From assembly GCA_018268315.1 (NCBI GenBank), contig JAFDWU010000001.1:349280-413279 (forward strand): DNA of 64,000 bases, written 5' to 3'. The stretch comes from Armatimonadota bacterium. GTDB lineage: Bacteria > Armatimonadota > Fimbriimonadia > Fimbriimonadales > Fimbriimonadaceae. Positions within the stretch are counted from its first letter, which is position 1. Each line of letters begins with the position of its first letter. Below the pieces are notes generated by a model that saw only the letters and a list, made by a program, of their open reading frames with translations, made no database searches and was not told where the DNA came from. Shown here one piece after another: positions 1-7,486 of this stretch. The translations under genes were made by a program, and so were the position numbers.

Positions 1-139
1 CGGGGGGCTCGGTGCGGCCGTTCTCGTAGTTTGCAATGAGATCGCGGGAGACGCCAAGCGCCGAGGCCAGCTCGGCTTGGGACATTTTGGGCCGTCGGCT
101 TAGGCGCGATTTTCGCAATTTTGCATGGACGCTCAACAT
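1..139 (-). CDS. Xre/Cro-CI family HTH repressor, N-terminal part
   Basis: Reading leftward from the ATG at 139, 46 codons are visible before the window ends. The residues MSQAELASALGVSRDLIANY are a helix-turn-helix of the Cro/CI (HTH_3) family, followed by the usual ENGRTEP segment. A second in-frame ATG (residue 19) could be the true start. The gene diverges from the one at 218, and the 78-nt gap between them carries an operator-like palindrome whose core recurs at the promoter of the phage late module. I infer a phage-type or toxin-antitoxin-type repressor. Family is fairly certain; its targets are inference. Confidence 0.8.
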   Translation of the reverse strand, partial: MLSVHAKLRKSRLSRRPKMSQAELASALGVSRDLIANYENGRTEPP

Positions 140-152
140 GTGTAATTCTTGT

Positions 153-186
153 GTATACTGAAATTAGATTACTAGACGTATGTCTG
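153..186. promoter_or_regulatory. Operator-like palindrome between the Xre gene and the 218 gene
   Basis: GTATACT stands at 153-159 and the imperfect palindrome TAGACGTATGTCTG at 173-186 (arms AGAC/GTCT around GTAT). The same pieces recur at 3194-3220: TAGAC, TAT, GTATACT and a following AATTAGAT. TATACT also resembles a -10 element. I infer a binding site for the adjacent Xre repressor; no binding is shown. Confidence 0.5.
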
Positions 187-217
187 TAATTCTATCACAC
201 TTTCCAGGATAAACGAA

Positions 218-832
218 ATGGTTTCAGAGACACTTATTCCTTCCCCGCAGATCAATCGCCTCACCCGAAAAGTTGCCGAGAAATGGCTGCTTGGCTGGGG
301 AGCGGTGGAGCGCGAGCGCCTTGTTACCGGCGACCCTTCGGCGGTGCCGTTTGGCGGCTGGGAGGTGAAGGGCGGCAAGCGCGGCTCGCCTTCCGATTTG
401 CCGGGCGTGCTGGAAGTGTGGACCGACGTGGAGATCACGCTTGGGCAGAAACGTCCGATGCTGCGGCTGGCTCTGCTGCACAAGTATCGCGATGGGGTTC
501 AGGAGCGGCTACTGGATGTTTCATATGAGCTTCCGGATGGCACATGGACGGAGCCCCGCTCGCCTGAGGAGCCCGTACCCGCCAACTTCGTTTCCTGCAA
601 GCCGACCTTCGAGCGAGTTCGCACTTATTCGTTCAGCTCGGCGGAGTTTCGGGCGATGGTCGGCGAGGAGCGGTGGGCAGTTTGCACGATGGCGATGCGA
701 GGCAGCGGTCGGGGCGCGAAGTGGCTGTTCGAGAAACTTTGTCGGGACTTTGAGACGGAGCTTGCGGTGGCGAGGGGTTTGGATCAGATTGCGAAGGGGT
801 ATGCGTCAAGAGGCCTAGACCCACTGGCATAA
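218..832 (+). CDS. Hypothetical protein, 204 aa
   Basis: I do not recognise a family. The 204-residue product has no signal peptide or membrane segment and reads as one soluble mixed alpha/beta domain rich in W, R and E, with a basic helical C-terminus. The ATG has an AGGAT about nine bases upstream. It diverges from the partial Xre repressor gene and is followed after 33 bases by rtcB, so the two are probably co-transcribed. Its position behind an operator-like site makes a phage or stress-regulon role plausible, but nothing in the protein shows a function. Confidence 0.6.
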   Translation: MVSETLIPSPQINRLTRKVAEKWLLGWGAVERERLVTGDPSAVPFGGWEVKGGKRGSPSDLPGVLEVWTDVEITLGQKRPMLRLALLHKYRDGVQERLLDVSYELPDGTWTEPRSPEEPVPANFVSCKPTFERVRTYSFSSAEFRAMVGEERWAVCTMAMRGSGRGAKWLFEKLCRDFETELAVARGLDQIAKGYASRGLDPLA

Positions 833-865
833 CGTCGGGGCCATAGGTCACAATAGCCGTCCATT

Positions 866-2059
866 TTGAAACTATTCGGCGATATCCCGGTATGCGGTGA
901 TCCTATTGATCAAGGCGCGTTGAAGCAGATCCAGCGAACCCGCGCCGTTTGCGACCGGGCGGCGCTGATGGCCGACCACCACAAGGGGTACGGCGTTCCG
1001 ATTGGCGGCGTGATGGCTTGCCGCGAGCATATTTCGCCGACTGCGGTGGGATACGACATCGCCTGCGGGAATAAGGCGGTGCTGACCGACGCCCTGGCCT
1101 CGGATGTGAAGTCGGGCATTGGCCGGATCATGGACGATATCGCCAAGCAGATCAGCTTCGGATTGGGGCGGATTAGCGGCTGGGATATCGACCACCCGAT
1201 GTTCGATTCCCCGCTTTGGGCCGACATGGAGGCTCTCCAGCAGACCGGCAAGGGCGGGCGTCCGCTGAAGGATGCCGCGCGCCGGCAGCTTGGGACGGTC
1301 GGATCGGGCAACCACTATGTGGACCTGTTCGTGGATGAGCAGGAGCGGGTTTGGATTGGGGTCCACTTCGGCTCCCGCGGGCTTGGGCACAAGATCGCCA
1401 CGTTCTTCCTGGAGGCGGCGAACGCCGGGAAAGGCATGGAGGCGGACCCTGCTCTGCTGTCTATTAGCTCTTCAATAGGTGAGGATTACTTGCAGTGCAT
1501 GGAGCTTGCCGGGCAGTACGCCTACGCGGGCCGCGATGCCGTGTGCTCAAAGGTGCTGGAAATCCTCGGCGCGCGCTCGGTGCAAGAGGTTCATAACCAT
1601 CATAATTTCGCCTGGCGCGAGACTCATGGCGGCGTGGATTATTGGGTGATGCGCAAGGGCGCAACGCCCGCGTTTCCGGGTCAGAAGGGGTTTGTGGGCG
1701 GCTCGATGGGAGACAACTCGGTGATCCTGCAAGGAGTCGAGTCGAAAGAATCGAAGGAGCTTTTGTATTCAACGGTGCATGGCGCGGGTCGTGTGATGTC
1801 TCGTACGAAGGCGCATGGGAAGAACTACAAGGGCAAGCAGATGTTCAAGCCAGGAATCAGCCGTGAGGAGATGATGGCTTGGGTTCGCCGGAGCGGGGTT
1901 GAGTTGCGCGGGGCAGATGTGGACGAGGCGCCGCAGGCGTACAAGCGGCTGCACGAAGTGCTGCCGGCGCAGGGTCCGACGATCAAGGTGCTGCACACGT
2001 TGCGTCCGATCGGGGTGGCGATGGCGGGCTCGGACGTGGAGGATCCTTACAAGGATTAA
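866..2059 (+). CDS. rtcB: RtcB-family RNA-splicing ligase
   Basis: RtcB joins RNA 2',3'-cyclic phosphate (or 3'-phosphate) ends to 5'-OH ends using GTP and Mn2+, and repairs cleaved tRNA or rRNA. The 397-aa length matches the E. coli enzyme. Visible motifs in order are DIACGN (Asp64 and Cys67, metal binding), GSGNHYVDL, HFGSRGLGH, VHNHHNFAW, RKGATPA, GSMGDN and VHGAGR, whose His is the guanylylated residue in known RtcB. Translation appears to start at TTG 866. No RtcA or RtcR gene is near. It follows the 204-aa gene by 33 bases, and its stop codon lies inside the 5' arm of the structured RNA before the EamA gene. Family assignment is firm; linkage to the phage module is only suggestive. Confidence 0.95.
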   Translation: MKLFGDIPVCGDPIDQGALKQIQRTRAVCDRAALMADHHKGYGVPIGGVMACREHISPTAVGYDIACGNKAVLTDALASDVKSGIGRIMDDIAKQISFGLGRISGWDIDHPMFDSPLWADMEALQQTGKGGRPLKDAARRQLGTVGSGNHYVDLFVDEQERVWIGVHFGSRGLGHKIATFFLEAANAGKGMEADPALLSISSSIGEDYLQCMELAGQYAYAGRDAVCSKVLEILGARSVQEVHNHHNFAWRETHGGVDYWVMRKGATPAFPGQKGFVGGSMGDNSVILQGVESKESKELLYSTVHGAGRVMSRTKAHGKNYKGKQMFKPGISREEMMAWVRRSGVELRGADVDEAPQAYKRLHEVLPAQGPTIKVLHTLRPIGVAMAGSDVEDPYKD

Positions 2060-2196
2060 CCCTTCATTTTGTGCGAGATACAGATCGGGGCGAGAACCGG
2101 GGCGAACTGAGCGCGGCAACCCGCATGTTCCTGACGTTAGGAAGCTGAAGGGTTGTAAAAGAGGTTTCTTGGTCCGAAAAGGGCCAGAATCCCTTC
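2058..2196 (+). promoter_or_regulatory. Structured leader RNA candidate upstream of the EamA gene
   Basis: A perfect 9-bp stem AACCCTTCA (2058-2066) / TGAAGGGTT (2146-2154) closes a 79-nt region. Inside are GTGCG (2071-2075)/CGCAT (2122-2126), GCGG-CAAC-CCGC (2113-2124) and TTCCT/AGGAA (2128-2143). A second CCCTTC at 2191-2196 could pair with the same GAAGGG, giving two exclusive folds, as in a riboswitch or attenuator. I could not match it to a known riboswitch class. The 9-bp pairing is seen; the function is inference. Confidence 0.4.
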
Positions 2197-2222
2197 CTCC
2201 AAAGTCCGTAGAGTAGACCAAT

Positions 2223-3146
2223 ATGCCGCAAGCTCCCGCCTGGAAGATCGCCGCCGCCTTTGCCGCCGTTTACATTTTGTGGGGCAGCACCTACTTGGCC
2301 ATCCGGTATGCGGTAGTCAGCGTTCCCCCGCTTGCGATGGCAAGCATGCGGTTCCTGCTGGCGGGCTCGATTCTTCTTCTCTTCAGCAAGCTGAAGGGCG
2401 ATGTCCGCGCAACGAAGCTGGAGTGGAGAAACTCGGCAATTGTGGGCACGCTGATGCTGCTGGGCGGAAATGGAATTGTGTGCTGGTCGGAGCAAAGAGT
2501 ATCGTCCGGCATTGCCGCCCTGATGGTGGCGAGCGTTTCTCTTTGGCTTGTGGTGTTGAACTGGCTGATAGGCAAGAACCGGCCGACGGTTTCCCAGACG
2601 GCTGGCCTCTTCGCAGGCCTTTCGGGAGTGGCGCTTCTGGTTTCCGATTCACTTGCAAGCAAAGCGGGGCAAGGCGCCTTCGTGGGCACGCTGATGCTGG
2701 TGCTTGGCTCGCTGTTTTGGGCGGCAGGAACGTTGTTCTCTCGCTACAACCCGATGCCAAGTTCGGGCGTTCAAAGCAGCGGCATGCAGATGGTGACCGG
2801 TGGGATTAGTCTGGCCACCTTCTCGCTTCTGACCGGCGAGGGGCCGCGTCTGATGCAGGCACAGCCGAATGCGGCAGCCTTGTTCTCTTTCGGCTACTTG
2901 GTCATCTTTGGTTCGGTCGTTGCCTTTTCCGCATACAACTGGTTGAACGGAGTGACGACGCCGGCTCGCTTGGGAACTTACGCCTTCGTGAATCCCGCGG
3001 TGGCGGTGCTCATGGGAAGCCTTGTCGCCCATGAGGCGGTGACGGTTCGCGAGCTGATCGCGATGATCGTGATTCTTGGCGCGGTGATGCTTCTGAGCGT
3101 GAAGAAGGCTCCCGCCCCCGCGAAGTTAGCGCAGGCCACTTCGTGA
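2223..3146 (+). CDS. EamA-family (DMT) transporter
   Basis: The 307-aa product has about ten hydrophobic segments arranged as two repeats of the EamA/DMT fold. The N-terminus contains LWGSTYLAIRYAV, typical of the first helix, and the second half has GSLFWAAGTLFSR and TPARLGTYAFVNPAVAVLMGS, the usual last-helix motifs of RhaT/YdcZ-type exporters. It would sit in the inner membrane and export a metabolite or drug; substrate cannot be read from sequence. The gene lies 163 bases after rtcB, and the intervening segment can fold into alternative hairpins that might control it. Confidence 0.92.
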   Translation: MPQAPAWKIAAAFAAVYILWGSTYLAIRYAVVSVPPLAMASMRFLLAGSILLLFSKLKGDVRATKLEWRNSAIVGTLMLLGGNGIVCWSEQRVSSGIAALMVASVSLWLVVLNWLIGKNRPTVSQTAGLFAGLSGVALLVSDSLASKAGQGAFVGTLMLVLGSLFWAAGTLFSRYNPMPSSGVQSSGMQMVTGGISLATFSLLTGEGPRLMQAQPNAAALFSFGYLVIFGSVVAFSAYNWLNGVTTPARLGTYAFVNPAVAVLMGSLVAHEAVTVRELIAMIVILGAVMLLSVKKAPAPAKLAQATS

Positions 3147-3183
3147 AGGGCAAGTAAAACTACCAGTAATTGGCCAGCGCCCT

Positions 3184-3211
3184 TGCACTGACTAGTAGAC
3201 TTATGTATACT
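3184..3211 (+). promoter_or_regulatory. Promoter with overlapping operator for the phage late module
   Basis: TTGCAC (3184-3189) and TATACT (3206-3211) are separated by 16 bases, a good sigma-70-type pair. The palindrome AGTAGAC-TTAT-GTATACT (3194-3211, 6 of 7 arm positions matched) overlaps the -10 and shares its core with 153-186. A repressor bound there would block transcription of everything downstream. Seen in sequence; role inferred. Confidence 0.6.
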
Positions 3212-3340
3212 AATAATTAGATGGGGCGAATTGCGCCCGAAATTCGCGCCAGTAACACGATTTAGCTGACCGCAAAACTAAGGAATCCGCGAAGAGATTC
3301 CGTTTCTTCAAACCCTCAATACGAGCAGGCGCGAGCCGAG

Positions 3341-3397
3341 CCGGCGACCCGGGCATTCCTTTTCCTCCTTCCTAGCCCGGTCGCCGGTTTCTTTTTG
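3341..3397 (+). terminator. Intrinsic terminator in the late-module leader
   Basis: CCGGCGACCCGGGC (3341-3354) pairs with GCCCGGTCGCCGG (3376-3388) with one bulge, followed by TTTCTTTTTG. It lies after the 3184 promoter and 21 bases before the endolysin ATG, so it either ends EamA transcription or attenuates the late module. A smaller hairpin, GGAATC/GATTCC, lies upstream near 3282-3301. Confidence 0.8.
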
Positions 3398-3417
3398 CCC
3401 GCCCATCAAGCAGCTTT

Positions 3418-3897
3418 ATGAGCGAAATCGACCGAAACCCCGAGCACCTCTTCCCTGCTTTTCGCGAGAAGATCGTTCAGATCATCGCGGATATGGACGC
3501 CTGGACCGCGATCCATCTGCCCAGCTACAAGGCCGCGATGGCGGAAGGATTCCGCACCACCGCCCGCCAAAAGGAGCTTTACGCTCAGGGGCGGGATAAG
3601 GATGGCGCGGTCACCGACAGAAAGAAGACCGTCACCTACAAGAACGGAACGACGAACCCAAGCAACCACCAAAGCGGCCTTGCCGCCGACATTGCCTTTG
3701 AACGCGATGGCGAACTGACCTGGGATGTGCCGGATGTGGCGTGGGCTTACCTGCGCCACTTGGCGCATGTTCAGGGTCTGGTAAGCGGCTCCGATTGGCA
3801 GACCTTCAAGGACGAGCCGCATATCGAGTGGCCGACGAGCGACAAGGCGACTTATCAAGCCGCTGCGAAGTGGCGGAAGCAGGTGGGAATCGTCTGA
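3418..3897 (+). CDS. Phage endolysin, M15-family peptidase
   Basis: This 159-aa protein carries the M15 (VanY / L-alanoyl-D-glutamate peptidase) zinc site: SNHQSGLAAD with His84 and Asp91, and EPHIEW with His135. An Arg-rich helix GFRTTARQKELYAQG precedes it, as in phage endolysins such as Ply500. It should cut cell-wall peptides to release particles. No signal peptide is present, so export would need a holin, and the next gene encodes a small membrane protein whose ATG overlaps this stop by one base. The ATG start gives the normal family length. No strong ribosome-binding site is seen. Confidence 0.9.
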   Translation: MSEIDRNPEHLFPAFREKIVQIIADMDAWTAIHLPSYKAAMAEGFRTTARQKELYAQGRDKDGAVTDRKKTVTYKNGTTNPSNHQSGLAADIAFERDGELTWDVPDVAWAYLRHLAHVQGLVSGSDWQTFKDEPHIEWPTSDKATYQAAAKWRKQVGIV

Positions 3898-4163
3898 TGG
3901 AAATCCGCGATATATCGACCCTGTTCGTGTATTACGCAATCGCGTTTGCCGCCTGGTGCGTGCGGGTGGAGATGCGGCTGAGCCGCGAGCGCCAGAACGC
4001 CGCCGGGCTTCAGTCCTCGGCCGATGAGCTGAAGACGAGCCTGAAAGAGCTTGCGGAAGAATCTCGCCACCACGGGGAAGCCTTGGCGGCGATCAATGCC
4101 TCGATGGACCATCTGTCCAAGGGGCTTCACGACCTTAACCTTCGCCTTGAGAGGCGAAGCTGA
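3897..4163 (+). CDS. Small membrane/coiled-coil protein, possible holin-type lysis accessory
   Basis: The 88-aa product has one N-terminal hydrophobic segment (about residues 8-22, LFVYYAIAFAAWCV) followed by a charged helix likely to form a coiled coil (about 26-85). It starts at ATG 3897 overlapping the endolysin stop, implying coupled translation. Size and position suit a holin, spanin-like or XhlA-like protein, but no diagnostic motif is present. Confidence 0.65.
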   Translation: MEIRDISTLFVYYAIAFAAWCVRVEMRLSRERQNAAGLQSSADELKTSLKELAEESRHHGEALAAINASMDHLSKGLHDLNLRLERRS

Positions 4164-4184
4164 CCCTCTTTGAAAGGAGAGCCT

Positions 4185-4442
4185 ATGCAATCACTCATCA
4201 AATTCATCCTCGATCATCTCGGCGTGGAAGCCTTCGAGCAAGTGCTGCTGCCGATGGAGATTAACAATCTGCTGAGCGCGGAAAAGCCGACCGTTCAGCG
4301 GCTTTTCACGTTGCCGGATGCGCTGGTGCAGCAGATCTGCCACCACACCGGCGCATCGGTCGAGAAAGCAGAGGCGCTTCGTGATAAGGCGGCAGAAGCA
4401 TTCGCCGATTTCATCGCCAGCCTTGCCGCACCAGCCGCGTGA
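4185..4442 (+). CDS. Small helical hypothetical phage protein
   Basis: An 85-aa mostly helical protein without membrane segments or recognised motifs. I chose ATG 4185 over the upstream in-frame TTG at 4170 because AAAGGAG lies just before it. Its stop overlaps the GTG start of the next gene, so it belongs to the lysis/packaging operon. Function unknown. Confidence 0.65.
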   Translation: MQSLIKFILDHLGVEAFEQVLLPMEINNLLSAEKPTVQRLFTLPDALVQQICHHTGASVEKAEALRDKAAEAFADFIASLAAPAA

Positions 4443-4756
4443 AGCTGCGGCAACGATCTCGACCTCAGAGTTCCTCCGAACCCGGTTCGGTCTTCGATGC
4501 GACTACGCGCAATGCCCGGGTGAATAGCCACTGGCACGCGCTATGCCAAATCGTCTCGGCTCGAGGCGCCGCTTATGCGGACCTTGGGCCGGGGGCCGAC
4601 ACCGGCCTGCTGGTTCCCGATCGCAACGGGAAGCTGGAGCTGGATACCGCCGTTCTGCGGGAGTTGCGAGAACTGGAAGCGATTGCCGAAGGCAACGCGC
4701 CCGTCGCCGGATTAGGCGGACAAGTTTTGATCCTGCTGCCTGAAAATGAGCGCTAA
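4439..4756 (+). CDS. Possible terminase small subunit-like protein
   Basis: A 105-aa protein starting at GTG 4439, overlapping the previous stop and running 11 bases into the terminase large-subunit gene. The C-terminal stretch LDTAVLRELRELEAIAEG resembles the end of some phage small terminases, but no DNA-binding helix-turn-helix is evident and the protein is short. Position immediately before terL is the main support. The DNA-recognition role is inferred, not shown. Confidence 0.5.
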   Translation: MKLRQRSRPQSSSEPGSVFDATTRNARVNSHWHALCQIVSARGAAYADLGPGADTGLLVPDRNGKLELDTAVLRELRELEAIAEGNAPVAGLGGQVLILLPENER

Positions 4757-6113
4757 AGACCTTATTGTTCGCCCTCAGCCAGGGCCGCAAACCCAGTTTC
4801 TATCCTCCTCGGCGGATATCGCCGTGTACGGCGGGGCGGCAGGCGGCGGCAAGACATTTGCCTTGCTGCTGGAGCCGCTCCGCCACATTCGGAATGGCGA
4901 GTTTCGGGGAGTGGTGTTTCGTCGCACGATGGAGCAGGTCCGTAACGAAGGCGGACTCTGGCACGAAAGCCTGAACCTGTACCCGCTCGTCGGCGGCACG
5001 CCGAAGGAATCGACGCTGGAGTGGCGATTCCCCTCCGGCGCAACCATACGATTTGAGCATTTGAACTACGAGAAGGACAAGCTGCAATATCAGGGAGCGC
5101 AGATCGCGTTTATGGGCTTTGATGAGCTGACCCACTTTAGCGAATCGCAGTTCTTCTACATGCTCTCTCGCAACCGCTCGACCAGCGGCGTGAAGCCGTA
5201 TGTACGATGTACTACCAACCCTGATTCGACAAGCTGGGTGAAGCGATTTCTTGCGCCGTGGCTTCAAGGTCCCGTGGAAAGCCGCGCCAAGAGCGGAGAA
5301 ACAAGGCGGTTTGTGCGCGATGGCGGCCAAATTCGTTGGGTAACCGGCGACGAGGAGCACGCGAAAACGGTGACGCTGGTGAAGGCGAACATCTTTGATA
5401 ACCCCGCGTTGCTGGATAAGGACCCCGGCTACCTTTCCAACCTGATGGCGCTGCCGATGATCGACCGCAAGCGGCTGCTGGAAGGGGATTGGGACATTGT
5501 GGAGGAAGGCTCGCTGTTTCGGCGAGACTGGTTTGAGATTGTTGAGCTTGAACCGGAGTGCGAGCGCACAGTTCGCTTTTGGGACCTTGCCAGCACCTCG
5601 GTGACTCCCGGCAGCGATCCGGACTGGACGGTAGGCGCGCTGATGGGACGCCAAGGCTCGAAGCATTTCGTGCTCGATGTCCAGCGGCTGCGCGGAACTC
5701 CCGCCGAGGTGGAACGGCTGATTCGCCAAACCGCCCAGGCAGATGCCGCGCGCTATCCGCGGACGATCATCCGCATGGAGCAGGAGCCGGGATCGAGCGG
5801 CGTCTCGCTGATTGACCACTACCTGCGCACGGTGCTTCCCGGCTTTGACTTTGCCGGGGTGAAGCCGATAGGCGGCAAAGCCGAGCGGGCGAGGCCACTC
5901 TCGGCGATGTGCGAGGCAGGCCATGTGAAGCTGGTGCGGGCCGCGTGGAACCTGGATTACCTAAACGAATTGAGCCTGTTCCCGATGCCGGGGGCGCACG
6001 ACGACCAGCTTGACGCCACCGTTGGGGCGTTTGGCGCGCTCACCCAGCCGACCGCATTTCATGCCGCTTTTGGCGGTCAGAAGCCGATTTTTGAGGATTA
6101 CACACCGCGATGA
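4746..6113 (+). CDS. terL: Phage terminase large subunit
   Basis: A 455-aa packaging motor. The N-terminal ATPase has Walker A GGAAGGGKT (residues 29-37) and Walker B FMGFDE (122-127). The C-terminal nuclease shows acidic positions in TVRFWDLAS and HDDQLDA. It pumps DNA into the prohead and cuts it. Length is normal for the Terminase_6 group. The ATG lies within the end of the preceding gene and the stop overlaps the portal start by four bases. Nothing looks broken. Whether packaging is headful or site-specific cannot be told here. Confidence 0.95.
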   Translation: MSAKDLIVRPQPGPQTQFLSSSADIAVYGGAAGGGKTFALLLEPLRHIRNGEFRGVVFRRTMEQVRNEGGLWHESLNLYPLVGGTPKESTLEWRFPSGATIRFEHLNYEKDKLQYQGAQIAFMGFDELTHFSESQFFYMLSRNRSTSGVKPYVRCTTNPDSTSWVKRFLAPWLQGPVESRAKSGETRRFVRDGGQIRWVTGDEEHAKTVTLVKANIFDNPALLDKDPGYLSNLMALPMIDRKRLLEGDWDIVEEGSLFRRDWFEIVELEPECERTVRFWDLASTSVTPGSDPDWTVGALMGRQGSKHFVLDVQRLRGTPAEVERLIRQTAQADAARYPRTIIRMEQEPGSSGVSLIDHYLRTVLPGFDFAGVKPIGGKAERARPLSAMCEAGHVKLVRAAWNLDYLNELSLFPMPGAHDDQLDATVGAFGALTQPTAFHAAFGGQKPIFEDYTPR

Positions 6114-7417
6114 GAAAGACGAAATTAGCCGCCACCAACCCGGAAGCCGAACTGACCTTGCACGCCCTTCGGGCGGCGCTACGGGAATCGCTTTCCGGCA
6201 GCGCGGACTTCCCTTATCTTCAGATTCAGCGCGCGTTGCCGCGGTACGTGGACGACGCGGAGCGGGATTTCGGGCTTGGCCTGTACCGACGCATGATGCG
6301 CGATCCGGTGCTCTCCTCGAGCGTAGAGCTTTTGAAGATGCGGGTGCTGGAGGATGGCATCAACTTCCAGGCCGCCGATGAGAGCCCGGAGGCGCAAGAG
6401 ATTCTGGCGTTCGTTCGGGCCAACTTGGACCGCTTGCACCAGCCTTTGGAGGAGACGGTTTACGATTTGCTGGAGGCGATTGTATACGGCCACCGGCTGG
6501 CGGAGCTGGTTTATGAGCTTCGCGACGGCCTGCTGGAATTGAAGGCGATTAAGCCAAAGCCACGCGATAACTACGCCTTCGTGACCGACAGTTATGAGAA
6601 CGTTGCCGGCGTGGTGGGCATTGTGCCGGGCAAAGGGCTTTCCATTCCTCAAGGGGCGGTGCCAGAGCCGAACAAGCTGCCGAACTTTGTGCGGCGCGAT
6701 AAGTTCGCAGTGCTTACCGTGAACTCGCGGGAAGGCGATATTCGCGGGCAAAGCTGGCTGCGGCCGGCTTACAACGCCTGGTGGCTGAAGCAGCAGACCT
6801 GGCCTCAGCTTTTAAAGTTTCTGACCCAGTTCGCGGGGCCGTCGCTTATCGGCTACACGCCGGAAGGCTCGGCGGTACCGGCGGGCACGGCGATGAGCCC
6901 AGAGGATTTGATGCTGGCGGCGCTGAAGGGCTTTCAGAACGGCTCGATCGTGGCGCTGCGCGGCGGCTCGAAGGTCGATGTGCTGAAGGCGGATGGCGAA
7001 GGGGCGGCATTCTTGCAATCGATCGAGCTTTACAATCGGGAAATGACGCAGGCGGTGCTGCGGCAGACCCGCGCCACTTTAGAGGCGCGGCACGGCTCGC
7101 GAGCGGATTCCGATTCGGCCACAGACATCCTGGACTCGGTGGTGTTTTGGCTTCGCGGTCTGGTTGCGCGGATGCTGCGCACGCAGGTCTTGCGGCCCTT
7201 GGTGGCTTACAATTTCGGGCCGCTTGCGGGGCGGACGTTGGTTCCGCAGCCGGTGCTGGCGGCGGTGGCGAAGACAGACTTTGCAAGCGTGGCGACGGCG
7301 GTTGCGGCGCTCTTCCGAGCGGGGTATCTGGCGGAAGCGCAGCTTCCGGAGATCGACGCGATGATCGGCTTACCAGCGCGCAAGGTCGGGGATTTAACTG
7401 ACACCGTTAAGTATTGA
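6110..7417 (+). CDS. Portal protein, DUF935 (Mu gp29)-like
   Basis: This 435-aa protein forms the dodecameric ring through which DNA enters the head. Features of the DUF935 group are visible: YLQIQRALPRYVDDAE near the N-terminus, a conserved RDPVLSSSVELLKMRVLE helix, GWLRPAYNAWW-like text (here RGQSWLRPAYNAWWLKQQ), KFLTQFAGPSLIG, and the SDSATDILDSVVFWLR helix near the C-terminus. It overlaps terL by four bases. Downstream, where head-morphogenesis genes would be expected, two accessory genes and a toxin-antitoxin group intervene before the protease/scaffold gene. Confidence 0.88.
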   Translation: MRKTKLAATNPEAELTLHALRAALRESLSGSADFPYLQIQRALPRYVDDAERDFGLGLYRRMMRDPVLSSSVELLKMRVLEDGINFQAADESPEAQEILAFVRANLDRLHQPLEETVYDLLEAIVYGHRLAELVYELRDGLLELKAIKPKPRDNYAFVTDSYENVAGVVGIVPGKGLSIPQGAVPEPNKLPNFVRRDKFAVLTVNSREGDIRGQSWLRPAYNAWWLKQQTWPQLLKFLTQFAGPSLIGYTPEGSAVPAGTAMSPEDLMLAALKGFQNGSIVALRGGSKVDVLKADGEGAAFLQSIELYNREMTQAVLRQTRATLEARHGSRADSDSATDILDSVVFWLRGLVARMLRTQVLRPLVAYNFGPLAGRTLVPQPVLAAVAKTDFASVATAVAALFRAGYLAEAQLPEIDAMIGLPARKVGDLTDTVKY

Positions 7418-7458
7418 CAGCCTAAGTACTTGACAATTACACGGTGAGAAGTGATAAC
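7408..7458 (+). promoter_or_regulatory. Promoter with direct repeats for the 7487 gene
   Basis: TTGACA (7430-7435) and GATAAC (7453-7458) are spaced by 17 bases. Two near-identical direct repeats, TAAGTATTGACA (7408-7419) and TAAGTACTTGACA (7423-7435), overlap the -35. This gives the accessory gene its own transcription, independent of the late operon, as in classical morons. Confidence 0.65.
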
Positions 7459-7486
7459 GTAGCCACTCACGCAACACAGGTGCAAA

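Noticed and set aside
2058-2154. SAM or TPP riboswitch
   Set aside because: GGCAACC and CTGAG pieces are present, but the rest of either consensus is absent; kept only as an unclassified structured RNA.
4800-5924. 374-codon minus-strand open frame
   Set aside because: It is antisense to the terminase gene, has an Arg/His-rich composition typical of shadow frames, and no recognisable motif.
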